15,231 nt of DNA from CAYLLT01 sp964591605 (GCA_964591605.1 CAZQEN010000177.1:1-15231); one strand, 5' to 3'. Counted from the stretch's first letter, positions 6,257-13,878 are shown. Translations and numbers: made by a program. The notes: generated by a model not told the origin, from the sequence alone.

Positions 6257-6280
6257 CCGGGCGATGAGGACCTCGCCCGG
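6257..6280. terminator. Terminator-like hairpin after the Gfo/Idh gene
   Basis: CCGGGCGA (6257-6264) and TCGCCCGG (6273-6280) form a perfect 8-bp stem with an 8-nt loop, 84 bp after the oxidoreductase stop. No T-run follows, so intrinsic termination is uncertain. Confidence 0.35.
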
Positions 6281-6323
6281 ACAGTCGCATATCCCTGCAT
6301 CCCCGACAATCGCTGCAAGGCGT

Positions 6324-6352
6324 TTGACATTCTCCGGGCCCCCCGCTCTAAT
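6324..6352 (+). promoter_or_regulatory. Strong sigma-70-type promoter of the partner-switching operon
   Basis: A perfect TTGACA (6324-6329) is followed 17 bp later by TCTAAT (6347-6352), five of six matches to TATAAT. Transcription should start near 6359 and give a leader of about 43 nt before the ATG at 6402, preceded by AGGAG (6388-6392). Confidence 0.75.
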
Positions 6353-6401
6353 CACCTGAGTTGTTTCATCGCTTCCGCCTTCGCGGCAGGAGTCCGGCTC
6401 G

Positions 6402-6767
6402 ATGACCGAACCACAGGCCAACCTGAGCGTCCGGCGACAGGACGGCATTTGCGTCGTCGAATTCCAGGACCGCAAAATCCTCGAGGAGCTCAGCATCAAC
6501 CAGATCGGCGAGCAGCTCACTGAACTCGCCGAGAGTGCTCCCAACCCTCGATTGCTCCTGGACTTCAAGAACGTCGAGCACCTCTCCAGCGCTGCCCTCG
6601 GCATGCTCATCACCCTCAACAAGCAGTTGATCGAGCGCCAGGGCAAGCTGGTCCTCGCGAATATTCATCCGCAGATCTACGAGGTCTTCAAGATTACCCG
6701 GCTCAACAAGCTGTTCAGTATTCAGAGTACGACCCAGGATGCCCTGGAAACGCTTCGATACTCCTGA
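6402..6767 (+). CDS. STAS-domain anti-sigma factor antagonist (first)
   Basis: A 121-aa single-domain STAS protein of the SpoIIAA/RsbV type. The beta strand LLLDFKNVEHL leads into SSAALGML, which aligns with the DSSGLGVI phosphorylation loop; Ser63 corresponds to phospho-acceptor Ser58 of SpoIIAA, although the preceding Asp is Ser. The end, ITRLNKLFSI (residues 95-104), is the typical STAS helix. Dephosphorylated antagonists bind the kinase and free its sigma factor. The start is clear: AGGAG lies 9 nt upstream. It is the first gene of an operon with the kinase gene starting 3 nt after its stop. The unusual SSAAL loop may change phosphorylation kinetics. Confidence 0.88.
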   Translation: MTEPQANLSVRRQDGICVVEFQDRKILEELSINQIGEQLTELAESAPNPRLLLDFKNVEHLSSAALGMLITLNKQLIERQGKLVLANIHPQIYEVFKITRLNKLFSIQSTTQDALETLRYS

Positions 6768-6770
6768 GCC

Positions 6771-7190
6771 ATGGCTTACGATTCGCAACCACTGCCCCAC
6801 CAGGTCGTGATCACCAGCGATCTTCAGGCTGCCCGGGGAATCGAGGACCTCATCTTGCGGGAGGCCGAGAATCTGGGCTACAGCCCCGAATGCGCGTTTG
6901 CGATCCGCCTGGCCCTCGAAGAGGCCGTGGTCAACGCCCACAAGCACGGGAACCGCGCCGACCCCAGCAAGCGGATCATCGTGAGCTACGATGTGAAACC
7001 GAACCGAATCGTGGTCCGCGTCCGGGACGAGGGACCGGGATTCGACCCCCGCCTGATTCCCGACCCCACCGCGCCCGACCGCATCTCGCTGCCCAATGGC
7101 CGGGGGCTCATGTTGATGCGGGCCTACCTCGACGACGTCTGCTACAACGACACGGGCAACGAAGTGCAGCTCGTGAAGGAGCGATGCTGA
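6771..7190 (+). CDS. RsbW/SpoIIAB-type anti-sigma serine kinase
   Basis: A 139-aa GHKL ATPase of the HATPase_c_2 group. The N box LALEEAVVNAHKHGN (residues 47-61) contains the predicted general base Glu51 and Mg-binding Asn55. The G1 box is RDEGPGFD (86-92 region, Asp87) and the G2 box is PNGRGLMLM (108-116). Such kinases bind and inhibit a sigma factor and phosphorylate STAS antagonists on serine. It lies between two STAS genes, starting 3 nt after the first and overlapping the second by one base, so all three are probably made together. No sigma factor gene is present. The kinase could therefore act on a distant sigma factor or on another output. Confidence 0.9.
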   Translation: MAYDSQPLPHQVVITSDLQAARGIEDLILREAENLGYSPECAFAIRLALEEAVVNAHKHGNRADPSKRIIVSYDVKPNRIVVRVRDEGPGFDPRLIPDPTAPDRISLPNGRGLMLMRAYLDDVCYNDTGNEVQLVKERC

Positions 7191-7549
7191 TGTCCCGCAA
7201 AACCGCCCAGAACCTGCAGGTCGAGCTGAAATGCGCGTCCGGCGCGACCAAGATCGTGCGGGTGGCCGGCTCCGCCAGCATGGACAGCGGCAACGAACTG
7301 CGCGACCGGCTCGTCAGCATGATCGAGGCCGACACCCGCCACCTCATCCTCGATCTGGCCGACCTCGAATTCATCAATTCCGTCGGCCTGGGCGGGATCA
7401 TCGCCGCCCATCTGCGCTGCCGCCGTGCCGACGGCGAGATCCTCCTGGCCGCCCCCCAGCCGGCCATTCGCGAGCTCCTCGACGTCACGCGCCTCACCAA
7501 GCTCTTCTCGATTCACGATACCGTCGATTCCGCCCTCGCCGCCTGCTGA
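7190..7549 (+). CDS. STAS-domain anti-sigma factor antagonist (second)
   Basis: A 119-aa STAS protein. LILDLADLEFINSVGLGGII (residues 52-71) contains Ser64 at the phospho-acceptor position, preceded by Asn where SpoIIAA has Asp. The closing helix VTRLTKLFSIHD mirrors the first STAS protein, showing common ancestry, but the phosphorylation loops differ. I chose ATG 7190 because AAGGAG (7176-7181) is 8 nt upstream; the ATG at 7184 is only 2 nt from it. The start overlaps the kinase stop codon (TGATG). Its stop is 5 bp from the stop of the convergent HtpX-like gene, leaving almost no room for separate terminators. Confidence 0.88.
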   Translation: MSRKTAQNLQVELKCASGATKIVRVAGSASMDSGNELRDRLVSMIEADTRHLILDLADLEFINSVGLGGIIAAHLRCRRADGEILLAAPQPAIRELLDVTRLTKLFSIHDTVDSALAAC

Positions 7550-7554
7550 CCTCC

Positions 7555-8517
7555 TCACTTCGTCAGCGCCAGCAACCGCGCAATCCGATCCTTGACGGGC
7601 GGATGACTGTCGAACACCGTGCTCGCACGCTCTTCGAAGTGCTTGATCGGATGCACGATGTACAGCGGCGCTGTGGCCCGGTTGGCCACCTCGAGCACCT
7701 CCGGGTCGGCGCTGATCCGCGACAGCGCGCTGGCCAGCGCCTCGGGGTTCCGTGTGAGCTCAACCGCGGAGGCGTCCGCGAGGTACTCGCGCTGCCGAGA
7801 GAAGGCCATCTCGATGATCTTGGCCAGGATCGGGGCGACGATCGACAGCACGATGGCCAGCACGAGGATAATGAGGACGGCCGGTCCGCCCGAATCGCGG
7901 TCCCGCCCTGACCGCCGCGAGTGGCCCCCCGTCAGCGCCCCCCACCGCGTCGCCCGCCAGAACATGTCGCACAGCAGCACGATCACGCCCACCAGCGTCG
8001 CCATCAGCAGCGCAAAGCGGATGTCGAAGTTCCGGATGTGCGACATCTCGTGCGCGATCACGCCCTGCAGCTCGTCGCGCGTCAGCTTGCTGCGCAGCCC
8101 CGTCGTGATCGCAATCACGCCATGCTCCGGATTGCGCCCGGTGGCGAACGCGTTCGGTGCGGTGTCCTGGATGAGATAGATCTTCGGCATGGGTACGCCG
8201 GCCGCGATGGACATCTCCTCGACGACGTTGAACAACTGCGGATCATCCGCCTTCTCGATCGGCCGCGCACCGCTGATCGACAGCACGGCCGACGCGCCCC
8301 CGAAGTAGCTCCCCGCCGCGCTGACCAGCGCAAATACCAGCGCCGCGCCCCCGATCAGCACCGCATACTCCGCGGCGAACCGCGGACCGCCGCCGTACAC
8401 CCCCAGCGCATATCCCAGCACGCCGCCCACGCCGGCCACAAACAGCGCAAACACGATGACCAGCAGCCAGCTGTTGCGGCGGTTGGCGTCGATGAGTTGG
8501 TGAAAGTCGGTGGCCAT
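7555..8517 (-). CDS. htpX: M48 family membrane metalloprotease, HtpX-like
   Basis: A 320-aa membrane protease. Two hydrophobic segments (about residues 17-42 and 50-72) are followed by the catalytic HEMSH (156-160) and the third zinc ligand, Glu244 in RQREYLADASAVEL. Further membrane segments lie at about 168-187 and 212-235. PNAFATGRNPEHGVIAITTG before the HExxH is typical of HtpX. The family degrades misfolded inner-membrane proteins. Two starts compete. GTG at 8547 overlaps the upstream stop (GTGA) and suggests coupling but adds ten residues; I prefer ATG 8517 because it places NRRNSW at the usual distance from the start. Neither has a strong ribosome-binding site. It is probably co-transcribed with the acetyltransferase gene. 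Confidence 0.9.
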   Translation of the reverse strand: MATDFHQLIDANRRNSWLLVIVFALFVAGVGGVLGYALGVYGGGPRFAAEYAVLIGGAALVFALVSAAGSYFGGASAVLSISGARPIEKADDPQLFNVVEEMSIAAGVPMPKIYLIQDTAPNAFATGRNPEHGVIAITTGLRSKLTRDELQGVIAHEMSHIRNFDIRFALLMATLVGVIVLLCDMFWRATRWGALTGGHSRRSGRDRDSGGPAVLIILVLAIVLSIVAPILAKIIEMAFSRQREYLADASAVELTRNPEALASALSRISADPEVLEVANRATAPLYIVHPIKHFEERASTVFDSHPPVKDRIARLLALTK

Positions 8518-8543
8518 GCCGTGGGCGATCGATATCCTGTCGA

Positions 8544-9881
8544 TCACACCTTAATGAAGATCCGGCGACGGTAAAGGGGCAGGATCAGGAAGAACCACAG
8601 CACCACGTAGCACAGCGCCCACGCCAGCGACGCCTGGCAGGGATCGCGGATCCAGGACTGGAACAGCTCGTCGTACAACCACTGCGCGGCCGAGATCTGA
8701 CGATCGCCCTCCCACACCTTCGTGCGCGACAGGATGCGCCCCACGATCCCGGACGCGAAGAAGACCGCGATCGCATTGGTCCCGAACACGAAGAACGGCC
8801 AGGCCCACGCGCGTTTCCCCCGCACGTCGATGAGCCAGTAGCACATGGCCAGAAACTCCATCGCCGCCCCGCCCGTGAACAGCACGTACGAGCTGGTCCA
8901 GATCTTCTTGTTCAGCGGGAACGCATGGTTCATCCACAGGCCCGCGGCCACCAGGAGATTGCCGAAGAAGAACAGCCCCAGGGCGTGATCGCGCTTCTCG
9001 CGGTAGCTGTGCAGCCAGTTGCCCACCAGCACGCCGATGAGCGTCGTCGCGATCGCCGGAAGCGTGCTGAGGATCCCCTCGGGATCGGGCCGCTCCCGGT
9101 AGAGATGGGCTCCCAGCAGTTTCACGTCGAGCCAGTCGTGCAGCCGGCCCAGCACCCGCTCGGGCGACAGGTTCGACACGTACGAATCCGGCGGCTGCAC
9201 GTACGCGACGATCCACCAGTAGCCCGCGATCAGCAGCACGGTGAAGAACACGCGGCCGGTGACGCCAAACAGCAGCACGATGATCGACGCCACGAAGTAG
9301 CACAGGGCGATGCGCTGAAGCACCCCGGGCACGCGGATCGGCGCGTCGGCCGGCGTCGCCGGCGGGTGCGGGGTGTTGAAGTACTCGAAGTCCACCGCGA
9401 AGTAGACCACGGCCCCGATGAGAATCAGCCAGCCCAGCAGTTTGCGGGCGCGTTCCGGACCCGTGTGCCCCAGCCCCAGCGGCGGCTCGTCCCAGAAGAC
9501 CAGCGCGAGGCCGATGATCGCCAGAATGTACGGCCCGATCAGCCGCCAGTCGGCAAAGCCGAACAGGATCATCCCCAGCAGGAACAGGATCAGGCTGCGC
9601 CGGACCACCTGCTCGAACAGCCGCAGCTTCGAGAAGCCCCGCGCGAGCCGGTTCTCAAAGGCAAACGTGATCGCCACCCCGACGATGAACAGGAAGAACG
9701 GAAACACCAGGTCCGTCGGCGTCCATCCGTTCCACTCCGCGTGCCCCAGTGGCGCATACTTGTGGCTCCAGTCGCCGGGGTTGTTCACCAGGATCATTCC
9801 GGCGATCGTGATTCCCCGGAACACGTCCAGGGAGATGAGCCGCGTGCTCTTGCCCGTTCCGCCGGCGGGGTTGTCCATCAT
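8544..9881 (-). CDS. HGSNAT-like (DUF5009) membrane acetyltransferase
   Basis: A 445-aa polytopic membrane protein with about 10-12 hydrophobic segments, related to heparan-alpha-glucosaminide N-acetyltransferase. The hallmarks are RLISLDVFRGITIAGMILVN (residues 14-33) and HAEWNGWTPTDLVFPFFLFI (47-66). His47 aligns with the active-site His of human HGSNAT, which moves acetyl groups across a membrane onto amino sugars. In bacteria the likely acceptor is an extracytoplasmic sugar, but the true substrate is unknown. I chose ATG 9881; the upstream extension of 37 residues is low-complexity and Arg/Gly-rich. GGAGG lies about 12 nt upstream, rather far. The stop overlaps a possible GTG start of the HtpX-like gene by four bases. 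Confidence 0.85.
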   Translation of the reverse strand: MMDNPAGGTGKSTRLISLDVFRGITIAGMILVNNPGDWSHKYAPLGHAEWNGWTPTDLVFPFFLFIVGVAITFAFENRLARGFSKLRLFEQVVRRSLILFLLGMILFGFADWRLIGPYILAIIGLALVFWDEPPLGLGHTGPERARKLLGWLILIGAVVYFAVDFEYFNTPHPPATPADAPIRVPGVLQRIALCYFVASIIVLLFGVTGRVFFTVLLIAGYWWIVAYVQPPDSYVSNLSPERVLGRLHDWLDVKLLGAHLYRERPDPEGILSTLPAIATTLIGVLVGNWLHSYREKRDHALGLFFFGNLLVAAGLWMNHAFPLNKKIWTSSYVLFTGGAAMEFLAMCYWLIDVRGKRAWAWPFFVFGTNAIAVFFASGIVGRILSRTKVWEGDRQISAAQWLYDELFQSWIRDPCQASLAWALCYVVLWFFLILPLYRRRIFIKV

Positions 9882-10118
9882 GGCCGACAGTGTCCTCCCC
9901 CCTGCCCCGCCATGCAACAGGTGCCCCTCGTCCGGATGTATGTCCGTACATGCACGCCTGCGTTGCCCGCCGCGCCACGGGATGCCCCTCAACCGGAACA
10001 GCCATCATGTATTCAAGAGGGAAAGGAGCCCGCCGTGCGCCCGCAGCACCGGGAGAGACGAAGACATGCCCCCCAACAAATCGAACCCGTTGCGCTTGTC
10101 ATACATGAGCGAGCGCCG

Positions 10119-11144
10119 TCACCCCGCAGAGCGTTTTCGGCGCTCCGGCGGAGAGATCGAGTCGAACAGAGACAGCGCAGGCGTGATCTCTTCCGGGGCA
10201 TCCGCAGGTTTGCGGGGCCCACGGCTCCGAGCTCGATCCAATACCCGTCCGGCTTTGGTCGGCGGAGCGCTGGTGACGGCGTTTTCGGGGCCGATGAGCG
10301 GCTCCCCGGGGCGGATCGAAGCCAGACGCTCCTTGATTTTCGCCGCATACGTCTCCGACAACTCGAACCCGACGAATCGGCGATTCAACTTCTTGGCGAC
10401 GGCCAGCGTCGTCCCGCTGCCGCCGAACGGGTCCAGCACCAGGTCGCCCTCGTTCGAGCAGGCCCGGATGATCCGGCCCAGGAGCTGCTCGGGCATCTGG
10501 CAGCCGTGCCAGCCGCGGCGCTCCGCGAACGTGCCGGCCACCCGCGAGAAATACCACGTGTCGCTGTCGGGCGGGAATCGGTCAGGGATATCCTGCGGGC
10601 GCAAAACGAACCCATCCTTCATCGCCACGTCGGCCGGCAGCAGCGGCGGCATCATCCAGGTGTCGTCGGGCACCCGGCCCTGGGGGTCCGCGCGCTTATC
10701 GCCGTAGACCAGTTCCCGGGCGGAGGGCACGCGCGTCGCCAGCGAATTGAACGTGAAGTTCCTGGGGTCTTTGACGAAGTGAAACAGGTGGGCGTGGCTG
10801 CGCGTGAATTTGTTCTTGCAGTGCACGCCGAATGTGTAGAACCAGATCACCCAGCTTCGGCAATGCAGCCCCAGGTCGCGCGTGCACAGCACCTTGAGTT
10901 CGGCCGCGTACTCGTCGCCGATGGCCAGCCAGAACGTCCCGTCCGGCCGGAGCACGCGCCGGACCCCCTCGATCCACTGGCGCGACCAGTCGAGGTACTC
11001 CTCGGCCGCCCTGCGGTCATCGTAGATGTCGTAGTCGTACCCGATGTTGAAGGGCGGGTCCGCGAACGCCAGATGAACCGACCCCGCCTTCAGCTCAGCC
11101 AGTCCCTTCACACAATCGACGTTGTAGATGTGATCCCGCTCCAT
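10119..11144 (-). CDS. Solitary beta-class DNA methyltransferase
   Basis: A 341-aa N6-adenine or N4-cytosine DNA methyltransferase. Catalytic motif IV, FADPPFNIGYDYDIYDD (residues 27-43), precedes the SAM-binding motif I, LDPFGGSGTT (237-246), and the region between them would hold the target-recognition domain. That order is the beta class. The last 60 or so residues are low-complexity and basic. The start at ATG 11144 has GAGG 8 nt upstream. No restriction endonuclease gene is adjacent, so it is probably an orphan methyltransferase with a regulatory or housekeeping role. The recognition sequence cannot be deduced. It is flanked by unrelated genes and has no visible operon partner. Confidence 0.88.
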   Translation of the reverse strand: MERDHIYNVDCVKGLAELKAGSVHLAFADPPFNIGYDYDIYDDRRAAEEYLDWSRQWIEGVRRVLRPDGTFWLAIGDEYAAELKVLCTRDLGLHCRSWVIWFYTFGVHCKNKFTRSHAHLFHFVKDPRNFTFNSLATRVPSARELVYGDKRADPQGRVPDDTWMMPPLLPADVAMKDGFVLRPQDIPDRFPPDSDTWYFSRVAGTFAERRGWHGCQMPEQLLGRIIRACSNEGDLVLDPFGGSGTTLAVAKKLNRRFVGFELSETYAAKIKERLASIRPGEPLIGPENAVTSAPPTKAGRVLDRARSRGPRKPADAPEEITPALSLFDSISPPERRKRSAG

Positions 11145-11246
11145 CGTCGTCACCTCTACGTATGGTATCCTCGACTTCGCCCAACGCAAGATCTTGTGGC
11201 CCAGACGGGTGTCGGGACCATCACTGGGTCCGCACGCTCCTCTGCG

Positions 11247-11277
11247 GTGCCAGGCCGGGACAGACGCCCGGCCACCC
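11247..11277. repeat. Short inverted repeat resembling the palindromic family
   Basis: GGCCGGG (11253-11259) and CCCGGCC (11267-11273) form a perfect 7-bp stem with a 7-nt loop, flanked by GGTGCC on the left and ACCC on the right. Read on the minus strand it starts GGGTGGCC, close to the GGGTGGCA ends of the other elements. It lies 34-60 bp downstream of the DUF1080 stop. It could double as a terminator hairpin, but no T-run follows. Confidence 0.5.
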
Positions 11278-11306
11278 TGGCCGCCACCCGGACGGTCGCG
11301 CCGCCG

Positions 11307-12485
11307 TCATCTGCTCGCGGCAATGCGCGGCTCGCGCGCCGGCCACACCGTGACCTTGCGATACTCGACCGGACCGTGATCGCCCTGGATGTAGATCGGA
11401 CCCGGCTCATACTCGTTGCTGTCGATCGCACCGCCGGTGATGCCCTCGATCTCCTGGTTGTCGATCACTTTCTTGCCGTTGTGGACGAGCGTAAAGTACT
11501 GCCCGATCAGGGTCGCCTCAAATGTCTGCCACTCGTCCGCCGGTTTGGCGGCGTTCTCGCTGGGCAGCAGCCGGCTGTACATCGCCCCGCACATCCCGCC
11601 GTGCGGTGTCTTACCGTAGCTGTCCTCGACCTGAATCTCGTAGCGTCCGCGCAGATAAACCCCGCTGTTGCTGTTCTTGGGCACGCGGAACTCGACCAGG
11701 ATCTTGAAGTCCTTGAACGCTTTCTCGGTCACGATGTTCGCCCCGCGGTCGGCGTTGGCCAGCACGCCGCTGACGACGCTCCATTTCGACTGGGCCGGGT
11801 CTCCCATGACCTTCCAGCCGCTCATGTCCTTGCCGTTGAACAGTTCCACGGGCTCGCCCCATTCGCGCTCGCGCTGGGCGGTGAACTTGCGGTTGTATCC
11901 GCGGGTGACGGCCGTTCCCTCCATCACGTCCCCCTTGACCTGGGCCTCGATCACCAGCGGCTTGCTCTCGGGCACGCGGAACTTGAGCGTGCCGTCGGCC
12001 AGGTGGACCGCCTCGATATTGGCATCTTCCCTGGCCTTCCACGTGCCCATGATCTGGTCGCCCTTCTGCATGAGCACGAGGGCCGGATCCTTGCCTCTTT
12101 GTGCCTCCACGTGCACTTTCCAGGTGCCCGAGACGTCAATGGGCGGCACGAACCGCCTGCCCGTGAACTTTGTCACCGCACCGTCCTTGCCCTTGAAGGT
12201 GCCGGTCATCGCATCGCCCTGGGCCGTCGCCTCCCAGTCGCGGTCGTTCACACGGAAGGAGACCGTGTTTCCCTCCACCTTCACCTTTTCGAGGTTCCGG
12301 TTTACTCCTCCCCCTGTGCCGAGGTAGTGAACTTCGTAATCGCCGCCTTTCCTGCTCACGCCGATCCACGAGGGCAGCCCGCGATCGCCCACCTTGAGGT
12401 CCCAGCGGCCGACGATGTCCTGGGCCGCCAGCGTGGTTGCGGTGAGGGCCAGCGCGATCAGTCCGGTACGAATGCAGGTGGTCAT
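11307..12485 (-). CDS. Secreted DUF1080 (3-keto-disaccharide hydrolase family) protein
   Basis: A 392-aa protein with a Sec signal peptide (MTTCIRTGLIALALTATTLA, cleavage near Ala21). The C-terminal DUF1080 domain (about 212-382) begins with ELFNGKDMSGWKV and contains NSNSGVYLRGRYEIQVEDSY and QGDHGPVEYRKVTVW, the usual concanavalin-like core. Members hydrolyse 3-keto sugars made by Gfo/Idh dehydrogenases, or bind glycans. Ahead of it are two tandem copies of a beta-rich module (about 26-112 and 119-205), each opening with G(R/T)W and ending in KFT..R. The start at ATG 12485 is well supported, with AGGAG 6 nt upstream. The 297-bp gap upstream is filled with palindromic repeats. It is probably periplasmic and probably transcribed alone. 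Confidence 0.85.
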   Translation of the reverse strand: MTTCIRTGLIALALTATTLAAQDIVGRWDLKVGDRGLPSWIGVSRKGGDYEVHYLGTGGGVNRNLEKVKVEGNTVSFRVNDRDWEATAQGDAMTGTFKGKDGAVTKFTGRRFVPPIDVSGTWKVHVEAQRGKDPALVLMQKGDQIMGTWKAREDANIEAVHLADGTLKFRVPESKPLVIEAQVKGDVMEGTAVTRGYNRKFTAQREREWGEPVELFNGKDMSGWKVMGDPAQSKWSVVSGVLANADRGANIVTEKAFKDFKILVEFRVPKNSNSGVYLRGRYEIQVEDSYGKTPHGGMCGAMYSRLLPSENAAKPADEWQTFEATLIGQYFTLVHNGKKVIDNQEIEGITGGAIDSNEYEPGPIYIQGDHGPVEYRKVTVWPAREPRIAASR

Positions 12486-12559
12486 GGTTGGCTCCTGACG
12501 CGTATGAAAGCGGTTTCCGCGAAGTTTCGACGAAGGCGGGATTGTCGCCGAGCGCCCGG

Positions 12560-12797
12560 CCGCACGCAAGCTCCCCCTTCACCGCACACGGTGCGAGTCT
12601 GGCAAGTTCGCCGGGCCGGACCGCCGCTTGTGGTGCAGGCGTCTCGCCTGCTCCGTGCCCCGGCGCGCCGGGACATTCGCAGTTGTGAACGCACACTACC
12701 CGTGGTGAGGCTCGCACGGGCAGCGTCGGCCTCACTGCGCGAAGCCGACGCTGCCCATGCCACCCCGCCGCACGCTCCCCGTTCACCGCACACGGTG
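12560..12797. repeat. Repeat cluster filling the DUF1080/Gfo-Idh gap
   Basis: The gap holds several modules. A direct repeat (CCGCACG..CTCCCC.TTCACCGCACACGGTG) occurs at 12560-12593 and 12768-12797. Between the copies are GCAGGCG-TCT-CGCCTGC (12635-12651), CCCGGCGCGCCGGG (12659-12672), and a 13-bp inverted repeat GGGCAGCGTCGGC/GCCGACGCTGCCC (12718-12730, 12744-12756) that ends in CATGCCACCC, the family end sequence. GTGAGGC (12705-12711) can pair with GCCTCAC (12729-12735), competing with the longer stem. The 28-bp stretch 12699-12726 recurs at 15204-15231 with one mismatch. Confidence 0.85.
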
Positions 12798-13796
12798 TAT
12801 CTCGGAGAGCCGGGAAGGCGTTTCGGGGTGTCCGGTGCGGGCAGAAAGATAGGCGGTCTGCATGACGGCCATCGTGGGCAGATGCTCGCGCAGCCGGTGG
12901 CCGATCGTCCGCGGAGCCGTGCTCAGGGCGCTCAGGAAGTCCTCGACCTGTTCGGAGAGGGGGTTGCGGCAACGGTCCTGACGCAGCAGCTCGCGCTGGC
13001 CCGTTCGATCCTGCACGACCACCTGCTGATCGGTGACCAGCATCGATCCCTCGCGGGCGGCAACGCGCAGCGACCATTCGTCAGGCCCGCTCCGGCGGCA
13101 CGCGCCGAGCGTGGCCATCGCTCCATCGGCAAAACGGCACAGGACGGCGGCCGTGTCTTCGGTGTCATAGACCGCCGGCGCGCGGGAGCAGGGAGTGCGC
13201 CCGGCGACGGCCAGAACCGAGGCGGGCACGCCGAGCAGTTGCACGATGGCGTCGAGCATGAGATATCCGCGGTCCAGCAGCGCCCCCCCGCCGGCCTGGG
13301 CGGCATCACCGCGCCACTGCAGCTCGCCCGACCAGCACGTGGTCACCCGCCCCTCGGCCAGAAAGATCGGGCCGAGACGCTCCAGGTCGACCGCCGCCGG
13401 ACGAAGCGCCGATTCGCCGCCCCAGGTCCGAGCCGCCGCGATCGGCACGTCCGCCCGCTCGAAGAGCCGGACGAGTTCGACCAGCTCGTCGAAACGGTGC
13501 AGCGGCGGGCTCAGCATCCACACCGGGATGCGCCGCTCCGCGGCAATCCGCAGGTAATCCGGCCGCTCGCCGGGAGGAATCGCCATGAACAGGACGTCCA
13601 GCGGGCGGCTCACGATGGCGAGGCGATGGTCGTTGTACGCGCTCACACCGGGATGCTCGGTCACGAGCTTCTGGAGCCGGTCGGCCTTGCGGCTGGACAC
13701 GCTGACCAGCTCACACCACGAGCTGCGCAGCAGAACCTCCGCGAGCTGCCGCCCGCCGCGCCCCAGACCGAGCAATCCCGCCTTCAGGCCCGCCAT
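12783..13796 (-). CDS. Gfo/Idh/MocA-like protein lacking catalytic residues
   Basis: A 337-aa cytoplasmic protein with the Gfo/Idh fold. The Rossmann motif is LLGLGRGGRQL (residues 8-18) and SSRKADR follows strand two. Where active members have VxxEKPL, this one reads VWMLSPPL (92-99), so the catalytic Lys is Pro97. In the GGGALLDRGYLMLD motif (169-182) the usual His is Leu179. It is therefore probably not an active dehydrogenase and may bind a nucleotide or sugar in a regulatory or structural role. The start at ATG 13796 has GAGG 5-6 nt upstream and has none of the export signal of the 4787 paralogue. The final codons (HRVR-stop) lie inside the repeat at 12768-12797. No gene partner is close enough to suggest a function. 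Confidence 0.82.
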   Translation of the reverse strand: MAGLKAGLLGLGRGGRQLAEVLLRSSWCELVSVSSRKADRLQKLVTEHPGVSAYNDHRLAIVSRPLDVLFMAIPPGERPDYLRIAAERRIPVWMLSPPLHRFDELVELVRLFERADVPIAAARTWGGESALRPAAVDLERLGPIFLAEGRVTTCWSGELQWRGDAAQAGGGALLDRGYLMLDAIVQLLGVPASVLAVAGRTPCSRAPAVYDTEDTAAVLCRFADGAMATLGACRRSGPDEWSLRVAAREGSMLVTDQQVVVQDRTGQRELLRQDRCRNPLSEQVEDFLSALSTAPRTIGHRLREHLPTMAVMQTAYLSARTGHPETPSRLSEIHRVR

Positions 13797-13878
13797 GTTC
13801 GCCTCACGGGAAGGACCCTCGCGACGACGCACCTGAAGAACCTCAAAGATCCCAATGGGTGCGCAGAAAGATGGAATT

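Noticed and set aside
10013..10118. Plus-strand gene start with AAAGGAG before a GTG
   Set aside because: The ribosome-binding-like sequence is good, but the resulting frame is antisense to the methyltransferase and is Arg-rich without any domain.
9418..10707. 429-aa plus-strand open frame
   Set aside because: Antisense to the acetyltransferase and methyltransferase genes and spanning the gap between them; Ser/Pro/Arg-rich with no recognisable domain.
12486..12782. CRISPR array in the repeat-rich gap
   Set aside because: The repeats are nested palindromic modules of different sequence and spacing, not regularly spaced identical repeats with unique spacers, and no cas genes are present.
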